NCBI GenBank assembly: GCA_963732375.1
Contig: CAVSZE010000003.1
Coordinates: forward strand, 558,001-622,000
DNA from: RPQJ01 sp963732375
GTDB lineage: Bacteria > Pseudomonadota > Gammaproteobacteria > Steroidobacterales > Steroidobacteraceae
Reading direction: 5' to 3'
DNA length: 64,000 nucleotides
Part shown: positions 33,555-43,106 of the stretch, piece after piece
How the letters are laid out: every line of letters begins with the position of its first letter
How positions within the stretch are numbered: the stretch's first letter is position 1
Notes under the pieces: generated by a model
What the model was told of the DNA's origin: nothing
Databases searched by the model: none
What the model saw: only the letters and a program-made list of their open reading frames with translations
Program-made: the position numbers and the translations under genes

Positions 33555-35888
33555 GTGAAAATGCCGCAGGCACGCCGTTCGGTCGTGGTCGCCGCCGTCA
33601 TTGCGGCGGGCCTTGCTGCGGGCCTGTTCTTCGCCGCCGTGATCAATGCGGCCGATGCAGGACTGCAGATCACTTATCCGTTGGAAGGAACATTGTTCCC
33701 CCCCGAGAGTGTCGCACCGACCTTCGTATGGGAGGACAAGACAGGAAACGCTGGTCGCTGGAACGTCGTAGTTCGCGACCACACCGGCGGCGAGGTGCTG
33801 CGGGCTTCAGTCGACGCGCCGCACTGGCGACCGTCGGAGCAGGACTGGAAGCAGATCAAGCAACGAAGCCTGGAGCGCGATGCCGAGGTGATCGTCGAGG
33901 ACATCGGCCAGGCGAAGCGCGTCTCGACATCGGCGAGCGTGCACATTCGAACATCGAAGGACAAGGTCGGCGATTCGCTGTTCTATCGAGAGGTTCCGCT
34001 TCCGTTCCTGACGGCGGTGCAGGATCCGTCCCGCATCCGCTGGCGCTACGGAACAATCGACGAAGAGGCTGGCCCGCCGATCGTGCTGCAGAACCTGCCC
34101 GTGTGCGGCAACTGTCACTCGTTCGCGGACAACGGCAGCACGCTCGGGCTCGACGTCGACTACGGAAACGACAAGGGCGCTTACGCCATCCTGCCCGTGT
34201 CGAAGCACATGGTGCTCGACGACGCTAAGATCATCACGTGGGACGAATACAAGCGTGAAGACGGCGAACTCACCTTCGGGTTGCTGTCGCGGGTCTCTCC
34301 GACGGGACGGTACGTGATCAGCACCGTCAAGGATCGGTCCGTGTTCGTCGCCGTGCCGGACATCTGGTTCTCGCAGCTGTTCTTTCCCATCAAGGGCATT
34401 CTCGTCGTCTACGACCGGGAGACGAAGACGTTCTCGGCATTGCCGGGAGCCGACGACCCGCAGTACGTCCAGACCAACGCGGTGTGGAGCCCCGACGGCA
34501 AGGAGATCGTGTTCGCCCGGTCGAAGGCCTACCGCGCCGAGCGCCTCGAGCAGAAAAACAGCGCCATCGTCGATAACAAGGATGTACCGGAATTCACCGT
34601 CGACAAGAAGCCGTTTCGCTACGACCTGTACCGGATCCCGTTCAACGACGGCAAAGGCGGAACGCCGCAGCCGCTGCAAGGCGCCTCGGGCGACGGGATG
34701 AGCAACTTCTTCCCGAAGTACTCTCCGGACGGGAAGTGGATCATCTTCTGCAAGGCCAGGAGCTACATGCTGCTGCAGCCGGACAGCGAGCTGTACATCG
34801 TACCGGCCGCGGGCGGCGTCGCGCGACGCCTCCGCTACAACACTTCGCGCATGAACTCCTGGCACAGCTGGTCATCGAACAGCCGCTGGCTGGTCTTCTC
34901 CTCGAAGGTGAACACTGCGTACACGCAGCTGTTCCTGACGCACATCGACGAGAACGGGAACGACAGCCCGCCGGTGCTGCTCGAGCGCTTCACCTCGCCC
35001 GACCGGGCGGCGAACATCCCCGAATTCGTCAAGCTGCCGGGCGACGCCATCGCGGATATTCGCGAACAGTTCCTCGATCCGTACTCGTTCCTGCGCGCCG
35101 GAACGGCCAACGAGAACACCGGGGACCACAAAGGCGCGGAACGGCTCTATCGGCACGGACTCGAGCTTGCACCGAACGACACCGAGCTGCACAACGCGCT
35201 CGGATGGACGTTGTTCCAGGCCGGGCGGAGCGATGAGGCGGTGGCCGAATACGAGAAGGCCCTGGCGGCCAATCCAGATAACGTGAAATCGCACAACAAC
35301 ATGGCGCTCGCGCTGGTGGAGCTCGGTCGGCTGGAGGAAGCGGCCGGTCACTACAAGAGGTCGCTCGAGCTCGAGCCCAAGGCGGAAATATACAGCGACC
35401 TCGGATTCGTCATGGCACGGCTGGGCCGCCCGGACGAAGCGCGCACCGATTACCTGAAGGCGCTCGAGCTGGACCCGAACTGTGCCTCGGCGCACTTCAA
35501 CCTGGCGGTCATGTTCGCGCAGGCGGGTGCATTCGGGGAGGCCGAGGCCCAGTTCCGCCTGGCGCTCGCTGGAAAATCCACCGCCGAGACCCACAATGGC
35601 CTGGGATACGTCCTCGCCCGACAAGGCCGCACGGATGAGGCGATTGCGCAATTTCGCGAGGCGATCGACGTGGATCCGAAATTCACGCCCGCGTACAACA
35701 ACCTCGCAGGTGCGCTGGCGAAGCAGGGCAAGCTCGAGGAAGCGGCTCATTACTACGAACTCTCGCTCGCGGAGAAGCCGAGCGCAGCCGTGCACAACGC
35801 TCTCGGCACCGTCCTGCGCCAACTCGGCAAGACGGATGAGGCGGAGGACCAGTTCGCCAAGGCGAAGGCGATGGATTCGGCTCGGTGA
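33555..35888 (+). CDS. Exported heme-binding beta-propeller (PD40) and TPR protein
   Basis: This 777-residue protein starts at GTG 33555 (ATG 33561 possible), three bases after the previous stop. A hydrophobic N-terminal segment (about 10-33) suggests export. A single c-type heme motif CGNCH (Cys184, Cys187, His188) is followed by TolB-like WD/PD40 repeats (VWSPDGKEIVFA, KYSPDGKWIIFC, WSSNSRWLVFSS) to about 500, then at least seven TPR units. It probably sits in the periplasm and needs cytochrome c maturation. Function is unknown; a redox sensor or scaffold is plausible. Confidence 0.82.
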   Translation: MKMPQARRSVVVAAVIAAGLAAGLFFAAVINAADAGLQITYPLEGTLFPPESVAPTFVWEDKTGNAGRWNVVVRDHTGGEVLRASVDAPHWRPSEQDWKQIKQRSLERDAEVIVEDIGQAKRVSTSASVHIRTSKDKVGDSLFYREVPLPFLTAVQDPSRIRWRYGTIDEEAGPPIVLQNLPVCGNCHSFADNGSTLGLDVDYGNDKGAYAILPVSKHMVLDDAKIITWDEYKREDGELTFGLLSRVSPTGRYVISTVKDRSVFVAVPDIWFSQLFFPIKGILVVYDRETKTFSALPGADDPQYVQTNAVWSPDGKEIVFARSKAYRAERLEQKNSAIVDNKDVPEFTVDKKPFRYDLYRIPFNDGKGGTPQPLQGASGDGMSNFFPKYSPDGKWIIFCKARSYMLLQPDSELYIVPAAGGVARRLRYNTSRMNSWHSWSSNSRWLVFSSKVNTAYTQLFLTHIDENGNDSPPVLLERFTSPDRAANIPEFVKLPGDAIADIREQFLDPYSFLRAGTANENTGDHKGAERLYRHGLELAPNDTELHNALGWTLFQAGRSDEAVAEYEKALAANPDNVKSHNNMALALVELGRLEEAAGHYKRSLELEPKAEIYSDLGFVMARLGRPDEARTDYLKALELDPNCASAHFNLAVMFAQAGAFGEAEAQFRLALAGKSTAETHNGLGYVLARQGRTDEAIAQFREAIDVDPKFTPAYNNLAGALAKQGKLEEAAHYYELSLAEKPSAAVHNALGTVLRQLGKTDEAEDQFAKAKAMDSAR

Positions 35889-35905
35889 CCGGGGCGCGGT
35901 TCAGT

Positions 35906-35917
35906 TGCGTTAACGCA
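35906..35917. other. Twelve-base perfect palindrome between convergent genes
   Basis: TGCGTTAACGCA lies in the 32-base gap between the propeller/TPR gene and the AraC gene, which converge here. It has no loop or T tract and is not a normal terminator. Confidence 0.5.
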
Positions 35918-35920
35918 GGA

Positions 35921-36961
35921 TCAGCGCGTGCGCCTCCGGTATTCGCTTGGTGAGTGCCCGGTAAGCCGCTTGAACGCGCGCCCGAAGTTCGCCGGATCGC
36001 CATAGCCGAGCAGGTAGCCGATCTCGCTGACGTTATAGCCGGCGTCATCGAGCATGCGGCGCGCCATCTCGAGTTGCTGGGCAGCACGCAGGTCACCGAA
36101 GCGAGCGCCCCTCTCGGCCAGTCGCCGAATCACGGTGCGCGGCGTGACGCCCCAGGCTTCTGCCAGTTGTTCCAGCCGCGGCAGGCTCGTGAACTTGCGG
36201 TTCGTCGCGATGTGCTCGAAGTGCGCCGCGAGCCAATGGGTTGCCCGCGCCACCACGTCGCCCTCGGCCAGCACGCCGGCGAGGGCTTCCCGGCAGCGGG
36301 AAAGGGATGAACGGTAGATCTTCTCGTCATGCAATGGGCAGGGCAGCGCCTTCAGTGCTGCGGGCAGGGCAAGACCATTGAAGCCGGCGGAAAACTCGCA
36401 CCGGCTGCCAAATACCTCGCGGTAACGGCTGGCATGTCCACGTGCGGCATAAGAAAAACACAGCGTCGCATCCGAATTTCCCTCCCCCAGTACAGCACGG
36501 ACGTAGGACAGCCCGATCTGCTGAAGGATCTCGACGAGTGGAACCTCGAGGTCGCCCAGTGGGTAACGCGACGTGTCGAAACGCAGGATCAGCTGGCGAC
36601 CCTGCTCGATTGCGCTGAAGTCGAGGTAGGGAGCGCGAATACGCGCGAACGCCCCCAGCGTCTCGATGCCCGCGCCGAGTGTCGGCGCGCTTATCGAGGC
36701 AAAACCCAGCGGACCGTGGCTGTTGATGTTGAGCTGCCGTCCGAAGTCGAGCGCCCAGTCGTCCCGGCCGGCCAGCACGCGAGCGTTGCGCAGCACCTGC
36801 AACTGCTGGGACACGGTGATCACGCCATGGTGAACCAGCATTTCAGGCGAAAGCCCGGTCCCGGCAAGCAGGCGCTCCGTCGCCGTTGGCCAGCGTTGCA
36901 GCAGCAGGCGTGAGTAGGCACTGGGGCACGGCAGCGAGTCGGCCGGATGGCTCATCTGCAT
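35921..36961 (-). CDS. AraC-family transcriptional regulator of the monooxygenase genes
   Basis: This 346-residue protein has an N-terminal arabinose-binding-like half of the OruR/AlkR/Virs type (GLSPEMLVHHGVITVSQQ, HGPLGFASISAPTLG) and a C-terminal pair of HTHs (LEQLAEAWGVTPRTVIRRL; YNVSEIGYLLGYGDPANFGR, shown in part as the family hallmark). It is divergent from the AlkB-type monooxygenase gene and is likely its activator in response to a hydrophobic substrate. The start may be either of two ATGs, 36961 or 36955. Confidence 0.88.
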   Translation of the reverse strand: MQMSHPADSLPCPSAYSRLLLQRWPTATERLLAGTGLSPEMLVHHGVITVSQQLQVLRNARVLAGRDDWALDFGRQLNINSHGPLGFASISAPTLGAGIETLGAFARIRAPYLDFSAIEQGRQLILRFDTSRYPLGDLEVPLVEILQQIGLSYVRAVLGEGNSDATLCFSYAARGHASRYREVFGSRCEFSAGFNGLALPAALKALPCPLHDEKIYRSSLSRCREALAGVLAEGDVVARATHWLAAHFEHIATNRKFTSLPRLEQLAEAWGVTPRTVIRRLAERGARFGDLRAAQQLEMARRMLDDAGYNVSEIGYLLGYGDPANFGRAFKRLTGHSPSEYRRRTR

Positions 36962-36966
36962 AGTAT

Positions 36967-36987
36967 GTCACTAAATGACTAGTTTAG
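36967..36987. promoter_or_regulatory. AT-rich inverted repeats in the AraC/AlkB divergent region
   Basis: Two nested inverted repeats occur just upstream of the AraC gene: GTCA-CTAAA-TGAC (36967-36979) and CTAAA-TGACTAG-TTTAG (36971-36987). They stand out as AT-rich in a GC-rich gap and are candidate AraC-type operator or -10 sequences. The role is unproven. Confidence 0.35.
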
Positions 36988-37110
36988 CGTCATGAAGTGA
37001 TATTCACGCCCCACCACCACCTCCCTAACATGCGCGCCTCGGTTAGCCATGTGCACTGGATTCAGTCACCTGGCGTTCCCTGAAACCTCTACCAGATTGC
37101 CGGAGAAATC

Positions 37111-38289
37111 ATGCTGATCAAACTTCTGAAGGGCTGGCTCATGCCGCTCGCCATTGTCCTGTCGATTCTCGCCATCGCCGGCGGCGGCTGGTGGCTCTGG
37201 GCGCCGGCCGCCGGCCTGTTCGTCGTCTTCATGCTGGGCGACTGGCTACTGCCCAGGGACCTGAGTGCGGCCATCGATTCCGAAAGCCCGGTCTTCAATC
37301 TCCCCGTGTACTCCATCCTCCCGCTGCTGGTCGTACTGAACGGCGCCCTGCTCTGGATGCTGGGCAGCGGCGATGTCGCGCATATCGGTGAGTGGGTTCG
37401 CGCCCATTCCGGAATCGACCTGTTTGCCGGCCGCGAAGCGACGTCGCACTGGCTGCAATGGTTCGGTGGCATGTTCTCATTGGGCCTGCTCAACACACTG
37501 GGCGGCACAGTCGCCGGCCACGAATTGACGCACCGCACCTCACGCCCGTTGGACGTCATGCTCGGGCGCTGGTTGCTCACGTTCACGGCGGACACCTCCT
37601 TTGCCATCGAGCACGTCTACGGCCACCACGCGCGAGTCGCGACACCCGACGATCCGGCCACGGCACGTCGCGGCGAGGGCTTCTATGCGTTCGCCTGGCG
37701 CTCGACGATTCATTCGTATGTCCACGCCTACCAGATGGAGAAGGCTCGCCTGGCCAAGTTCGGCAAGTCGGTGTGGAACCCGCTCGCCAGCCCCTTCATG
37801 CGTGGCAACCTGCAGAATCTCGTGCCTGCGATTGCGGCATTTGCGCTGGCAGGCTTCATCGGGCTCGCGGCCTGGGTGGTGATCGCCTTCATCGGCAAGG
37901 AACTGCTCGAGATCCAGAACTACTTCGCCCACTACGGCATGGTGCGTGAGCCCGGCAAGCCGGTGCAGCCCCGCCACTCGTGGAACTCGAACCACTGGAT
38001 GAGCACCAACGTGCTCTACAGCCTGGCACGCCACTCGCACCACCACGCCGAGGCCGACGCGGCCTACTGGACGCTCGATGCCATGCCCGAGGCGCCCAAC
38101 CTGCCCGGCGGATACCTGACGATGATGCCGGTGACACTCATCCCGCCGCTGTTCAAGCACCTGATGACGCCGGCGCTCAATGAGTGGGATCGCTCGCACG
38201 CGACGCCTGCCGAGCGCGAACTGGCGCGTGAAGCGAGCCTGAAGTCCGGCATGCGCGGCCTGAACCTGGCCACGCCGCTCGCCGCCTGA
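37111..38289 (+). CDS. alkB: AlkB-type membrane diiron monooxygenase
   Basis: This 392-residue membrane protein has about six spans and the AlkB histidine boxes: HELTH (137-141), EHVYGHH (167-173), NYFAHYGMVR (270-279) and RHSHHH (307-312). These bind the non-heme diiron centre that hydroxylates alkanes or, in the XylM branch, methyl-aromatics. It is followed 33 bases later by its electron-transfer partner, a fused ferredoxin reductase, rather than rubredoxin. That pairing is more XylM/XylA-like than the classic AlkB/rubredoxin system. The substrate is therefore uncertain. ATG 37111 has CCGGAGAA upstream. Confidence 0.9.
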   Translation: MLIKLLKGWLMPLAIVLSILAIAGGGWWLWAPAAGLFVVFMLGDWLLPRDLSAAIDSESPVFNLPVYSILPLLVVLNGALLWMLGSGDVAHIGEWVRAHSGIDLFAGREATSHWLQWFGGMFSLGLLNTLGGTVAGHELTHRTSRPLDVMLGRWLLTFTADTSFAIEHVYGHHARVATPDDPATARRGEGFYAFAWRSTIHSYVHAYQMEKARLAKFGKSVWNPLASPFMRGNLQNLVPAIAAFALAGFIGLAAWVVIAFIGKELLEIQNYFAHYGMVREPGKPVQPRHSWNSNHWMSTNVLYSLARHSHHHAEADAAYWTLDAMPEAPNLPGGYLTMMPVTLIPPLFKHLMTPALNEWDRSHATPAERELAREASLKSGMRGLNLATPLAA

Positions 38290-38322
38290 GCCCGGCGAAC
38301 CGCGCCACCACGGAGACCAGTC

Positions 38323-39411
38323 ATGTTGTCCAGCCTGTTTGCCAAGAAGCCCGCCTCGTACGGTGCACGGATCGCACCGGCCGGTGTCGAGTTGCGCGTG
38401 GGATCGAAAGAAACCCTGCTGCAGGCGGCGCTGAACCAGGGCATCGCCTTCCCGCACGATTGTCGTGCGGGAGGCTGCGGTGCGTGCAAGTGTCGCCTGG
38501 TCAAGGGCAAGGTCAAGGAACTGACCGACAAGAGCTACATCCTGTCGGCCGAGGAACTGCGCGACAACTACGTGCTGGCCTGCCAGAGCATTCCGCAGAG
38601 CGACATCGAGGTCGACGTGCAACTGCGGGAAGCCAGCACGCTGGTGGAGACCAGGCAGAGCCAGGCGCACATCACGCACATGGTGCCGCTGACGCACGAC
38701 ATCGTGCACGTCACGCTGGAGCTCGAGCACGCGCTCGCCTTCACGCCGGGCCAGTACTGCGAACTTTCCCCGACGGAAGGCAGTGCTGCTGGCGTGAAGC
38801 GCAGCTACTCCTTTGCCAACGTCCCGGATGCCAACGGGACGTCCCGTCACGCCGAGTTCTTCATCAGGAAGGTGCCGGGCGGCCGTTTTACGGATTGGCT
38901 GTTCAGCGACGCGAAGGTCGGCGACTCACTGGACGTGAATGCGCCCTTCGGCGAATTCGTCCTTCGCGAGTCGTCGGCACCGATGCTCTGCATTGCCGGT
39001 GGCAGCGGCCTGGCGCCGGTACTGTCGATGCTCCAGGGTGCCCTGCAGTCGCTCAAGCGGCCGCGCGAGGTCACGCTTGTCTTCGGTGCGCGCTCCCAGG
39101 CGGACCTGTACATGCTCGACGCGATCGACGCGTTGCGCAGCGAATGGCCGGTCCGCTTTGATTTCGTGCCGGTCCTTGCCAATGAGCCGGCCGAGAGCGC
39201 GTGGCAGGGTCGACGAGGATTGATCGTCGAACACCTGGCCGAGGTGTTCGGCGATACTCCAGGTGCCCAGCATGCCTACCTCTGCGGGCCGCCGGGCATG
39301 ATCGACAGCTGCATCGGCGGGCTCAAGGCTGGTGGCGTGCAGGAGCCCGAGATCTACTTCGACAAGTTCCTCGACCAGTCGCACCTGGCAGTGGCGAAGA
39401 AGGTGGCTTGA
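38323..39411 (+). CDS. Ferredoxin/FAD/NAD reductase component of the monooxygenase
   Basis: This 362-residue protein is a fusion. An N-terminal 2Fe-2S ferredoxin (CRAGGCGACKCR with a later Cys, residues about 48-90) is joined to an FAD domain (RSYSFANVPD) and an NAD domain (CIAGGSGLAPVLSML, YLCGPPGMID). It passes electrons from NADH to the membrane monooxygenase encoded upstream, as XylA does for XylM. Gene spacing of 33 bases and shared direction support an operon. It is complete. Confidence 0.92.
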   Translation: MLSSLFAKKPASYGARIAPAGVELRVGSKETLLQAALNQGIAFPHDCRAGGCGACKCRLVKGKVKELTDKSYILSAEELRDNYVLACQSIPQSDIEVDVQLREASTLVETRQSQAHITHMVPLTHDIVHVTLELEHALAFTPGQYCELSPTEGSAAGVKRSYSFANVPDANGTSRHAEFFIRKVPGGRFTDWLFSDAKVGDSLDVNAPFGEFVLRESSAPMLCIAGGSGLAPVLSMLQGALQSLKRPREVTLVFGARSQADLYMLDAIDALRSEWPVRFDFVPVLANEPAESAWQGRRGLIVEHLAEVFGDTPGAQHAYLCGPPGMIDSCIGGLKAGGVQEPEIYFDKFLDQSHLAVAKKVA

Positions 39412-39491
39412 AGGTTTTCGGCTGGATAGTCGGCGGTCGAGGTCCGTCGGCTCTCCGGTTACGGCGTCCCGGCATCGCGGCGCCGCGGCTT

Positions 39492-40064
39492 TCAGAATCG
39501 CGTTATCAGCTCGAAGCCTGGCGCGCCGCGTTCCTGGTCGCGCGCCCTGCGCTCGCGCATGCGATCGTGCAATGCGCGCCGCTGCGAACCCAGCCAGTCC
39601 TCGCGGGAGACTGCCTTGTGCAATCCGGCGGCGGCACGCCTCGCCGCCTCTTCCCTGCGGAATTCGTCGAATTCCTCGTAGCTTTCCAGTTCATGCCGCA
39701 GTTCGCGCAGCACCAGCTCGATCATGATCGCGTCGTCCACCAGCCCCAGGACTGGCACGTCGTCGGGCACCAGGTCATGCGACTCGGCGATATAGGCAAG
39801 CCCCTCCAGCACACGGGTGCGCCCGGGCTCCGGCAGTTGCCATTCCTCGTCCTCGAGCATTCCGACCAGCGCCTTGACCTTGCGCAGCCGATTCACGACG
39901 AACGGCGAGTGCGTGCCCGATGCCAGGCGCGCCACGGCACAGCGCGCCGCGGCGGAAATTTCCTGCGGCGATCGTTTGGCCGCGCGTTCCCGCGTCCTGT
40001 GCATCACGGATCGGAAATGATCGAGTTCCGGGTCGGAGATTTCGAGCGTCACGGTCAACGGCAT
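39492..40064 (-). CDS. YkvA/DUF1232-like protein
   Basis: This 190-residue protein has a C-terminal half (YIAESHDLVPDDVPVLGLVD, then DAIMIELVLREL) that matches the DUF1232 pattern of a conserved acidic turn followed by hydrophobic helix. The N-terminal half is charged and helical. It lies 15 bases after exbD in the same direction, as the last gene of the tonB-exbB-exbD set. Function is unknown. The C-terminus is very basic. Confidence 0.75.
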   Translation of the reverse strand: MPLTVTLEISDPELDHFRSVMHRTRERAAKRSPQEISAAARCAVARLASGTHSPFVVNRLRKVKALVGMLEDEEWQLPEPGRTRVLEGLAYIAESHDLVPDDVPVLGLVDDAIMIELVLRELRHELESYEEFDEFRREEAARRAAAGLHKAVSREDWLGSQRRALHDRMRERRARDQERGAPGFELITRF

Positions 40065-40079
40065 GCGAGTCCCCCGCGA

Positions 40080-40517
<438 letters not shown>

Positions 40518-40535
40518 GGCACCCTCCGGGTGTGA

Positions 40536-41273
40536 TCAGGCTGCTTTCTTCGCATGGGCGCGATGGTGATCCATCGACGACGGAACCCGCGCGCCCGTGG
40601 TCAGGTACGCGAGCATGTCCTCCGCGAAGGCGTGGAAGCTGGCGATGATCACGCGGTTGTTGCGCACGAGCAGGTTGTAGCCGAGCACCGCCGGCACAGC
40701 GACTGCAAGACCAAGCGCCGTCATGATCAGCGCCTCTCCGACCGGGCCCGCCACCTGGTCCAGCGACGTTTCCCCGGTCGCGCCTATACGCACCAGCGCG
40801 TGGAAGATTCCCCACACCGTGCCGAACAGGCCCACGAACGGCGCCGTGCTGCCGACGGTTGCCAGGAACGTCAGTCCCGTCTCCAGGCGCTCCATCTCGC
40901 GATTGATTGCGCTGCGCAGCGAGCGGTCGAGGAATTCCGCGCGGTGCAGCGTACCCGCGAGCCGGTCCTCGGTGAGCTGGTCGTGGTGGTTCATTGCGAA
41001 CTCGGCATCGAGCGCGATCTTCGAGAAGGGTTCCCAGTCGGGCTGCTGCTCGAGGTAGGCGATGGCCTGTTCGGGCCCCGTCTTCCAGAACGAGGACACG
41101 ACCTGGTTCGACCGGGTCCGGATGCGCGCCGCCCGCACGAACTTGATGATCATGAAGTACCAGGAGACGATCGACATGAACACCAGCAGGCCGAACACGA
41201 ACATGCCAATGGCGTCCGTCTCGCGCAGGAAGTTGGCGAAACTCATCGTCGTCAGGGCTTCGGTGGTATGCAT
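40536..41273 (-). CDS. exbB: ExbB/TolQ-family proton channel protein
   Basis: This 245-residue protein has three membrane spans (about 20-42, 145-168 and 185-207) with the conserved TVGSTAPFVGLFGTVWGI and EALIMTALGLAVAVPAVLGY segments of the MotA/TolQ/ExbB family. It forms the pentamer around the ExbD helices. It lies 12 bases after tonB. ATG 41273 follows GGGAACTCC. Confidence 0.94.
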   Translation of the reverse strand: MHTTEALTTMSFANFLRETDAIGMFVFGLLVFMSIVSWYFMIIKFVRAARIRTRSNQVVSSFWKTGPEQAIAYLEQQPDWEPFSKIALDAEFAMNHHDQLTEDRLAGTLHRAEFLDRSLRSAINREMERLETGLTFLATVGSTAPFVGLFGTVWGIFHALVRIGATGETSLDQVAGPVGEALIMTALGLAVAVPAVLGYNLLVRNNRVIIASFHAFAEDMLAYLTTGARVPSSMDHHRAHAKKAA

Positions 41274-41285
41274 ACGGAGTTCCCT

Positions 41286-41984
41286 TCAATTAATCAGCTT
41301 GAATTCGATCGGTACGACGGCCCACGAGCGCACCGGCATGCCATTGCGCATGGCAGGCACGAAGATCCAGTCACGCACGGCAGTCAATGCCGCTTCATCG
41401 AGGGCGGAGTCACCGCTGGACTTCGCGAGCGAGATTTCCTGGGGCGAGCCGTCTTCGCCCACGAGCACCCGGACCTTCACCACGCCTTCGGTACCCGACC
41501 GCAGGCACTTTGGCGGATAGATCGGGGGTTTCATGCGCTGAAGCGCGACCTTCGACTGGACGACCGGCTGGTCATGCGCCTGATCGCCGATGCCGTCGAC
41601 TTCCGCTCCGGGCGGACTCGGCGGTCCCGACTCGCCTTCGAGCAGTTCGTCGCCGATCGCGTATTTCTTCACCTGCGTGTCCGGCGGGACGGGGTTCGTG
41701 GTCGGCGTGTCCACGAGGATCGGGACCGGTCGAGTCTTGCGCGGCGCGGTCTTGGCCTCGTCCTGCACGCCGCCGACGGGTTCTGGTTGCTCTGCGCGCG
41801 GCAGCGGCGGCGGCAACCGCTCGAGGCTGACCTGGAAGAGCGGAGGCGCATCATTGGAAGTGTCCGGAGGACGCGCGGTTAGCAGGCCCGCGATGCCCGC
41901 CATGTGTGCAGTTGCGACCAGCAGCAGCACGAAGCCGGCGCCCCAGGTGAGGCGTTCGTCGTGGATGTAGCGATCGATCCGCAT
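41286..41984 (-). CDS. tonB: TonB energy-transducing protein
   Basis: This 232-residue protein starts at ATG 41984 (MRIDRYIHDE), with GAGAG upstream; an earlier ATG at 42026 lacks a site. One membrane span (about 15-35) is followed by a Pro-rich stretch and a TonB C-terminal domain (PPIYPPKCLRSGTEGVVKV, then VRDWIFVPAMRNG). It spans the periplasm to drive outer-membrane receptors. It is the first gene of tonB-exbB-exbD-ykvA. Confidence 0.92.
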   Translation of the reverse strand: MRIDRYIHDERLTWGAGFVLLLVATAHMAGIAGLLTARPPDTSNDAPPLFQVSLERLPPPLPRAEQPEPVGGVQDEAKTAPRKTRPVPILVDTPTTNPVPPDTQVKKYAIGDELLEGESGPPSPPGAEVDGIGDQAHDQPVVQSKVALQRMKPPIYPPKCLRSGTEGVVKVRVLVGEDGSPQEISLAKSSGDSALDEAALTAVRDWIFVPAMRNGMPVRSWAVVPIEFKLIN

Positions 41985-42138
41985 GGACTCTCGCGACAGC
42001 GCCCCTGCCGACAGGACAGATCTCAATACTGGAATCTAAGCCAGTCCCGGCCGTATAGGTGCACCGCTTGGCAGCCATATGTACCTAATTACACAGGCAT
42101 TTTCCTCGGCGCAGCAGAAGGAGCGAACGTGCAGGCGC

Positions 42139-42696
42139 CTAGCGTGTCGGCGTTGGACGGCCGGCGCCCGCGAACGCGCGCTCGATCACCCGGATCGATT
42201 CAGCGCTGTCCCATTGCCGGGCGCCATGAAACCTCGCGACGACACGACCGCTCGCGTCGACGAGCACCGTCAGCGGGATCGTAGAGGCGCCGAGCATGTG
42301 CTCGAGCGTCAGCCGGGAATCGATGTAGTGACTCACCGTGGCGTTCGAGTGCCTGAGCCACTTCAACGCCGCGTCACGGTAATCGTCGGTTGAAATGCCG
42401 ATCACAACGTACCGGCTGCCGGCCTCGCTCCACGCCAGGCGTTCAAGCGAAGCCGCCTCGGCGCGACAGGGTCCGCACCAACTGGCCCACACGTTGATGA
42501 TCAGCGGGCGGCCGCGGTAGCTGGAGAGCGATCGCTGCGGACCGTTCAGGCCACTCATTACCACGTCCGGCAATGGCTGCCCCACTGCGACGGGCGCAGG
42601 GGCCTCGGGCGCCACCGCCATTGCGGGTGTCGCGAGTAGCGTCAGTCCGCAGGCGTAGGCTGTCAGCACCCGGCGAAGGGAATTGATCAAGGGCAT
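42139..42696 (-). CDS. TlpA-family thioredoxin-like protein
   Basis: This 185-residue protein starts at ATG 42696 (MPLINSLRR) with a signal peptide, then a thioredoxin fold with NVWASWCGPCRAEAASL holding the CGPC active site, a cis-Pro near STIPLTVLVD and the TlpA/ResA-type insert. It is probably a periplasmic disulfide reductase. The gap to tonB is about 150 bases. Its partner is not identified. Confidence 0.88.
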   Translation of the reverse strand: MPLINSLRRVLTAYACGLTLLATPAMAVAPEAPAPVAVGQPLPDVVMSGLNGPQRSLSSYRGRPLIINVWASWCGPCRAEAASLERLAWSEAGSRYVVIGISTDDYRDAALKWLRHSNATVSHYIDSRLTLEHMLGASTIPLTVLVDASGRVVARFHGARQWDSAESIRVIERAFAGAGRPTPTR

Positions 42697-43106
42697 GAGG
42701 CGAAGTATGCCCAATCGGTCGCCGACTTGACGCTTGATCCGCATTCCAGATACCCGCGTTGGTCCCCAGCAGGCCGGAAGGTCGACCGATCTGATTTCCG
42801 GCAGTCCGATGGTCGGCCCGTTTTGGGGCCCGTAGGGTCCGACTGGAGCCCGCCCCCTATGCGCGGCGCCTCAAAGCGGACGCTGTACGGGACGAAACGA
42901 CCCAATGCGGTCCGTCGGGTCATCAGAAGCGGCCGTTCACGGCCCTGTCAGAATGCCCGGTCTTGGTCACTCGGGTGCGCAGACCGGACCTGGCATTCAC
43001 GACGCCACCCACTTCCACGGATGCGCCCGGCATACATTTCGCGGGACAATTCCACCAGAGTGGCGAGTGATGGCCCGATCGCGAAATAGTTGGGTGGAGA
43101 GCTTCA
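42697..43106. other. Gene-poor region between the TlpA and small-protein genes
   Basis: No supported gene is seen in these 410 bases. The open frames here lack family features and have a composition like non-coding sequence. A loose repeat (GTCGG with CCGAC) and several GC-rich hexamers occur. The segment around 42895-43060 looks like a decayed dispersed sequence, but I could not match it to a known repeat with certainty. Confidence 0.4.

Noticed and set aside
42727..43089. A 120-codon plus-strand frame after the TlpA gene
   Set aside because: Composition is like random GC-rich sequence, with no ribosome site or motif.
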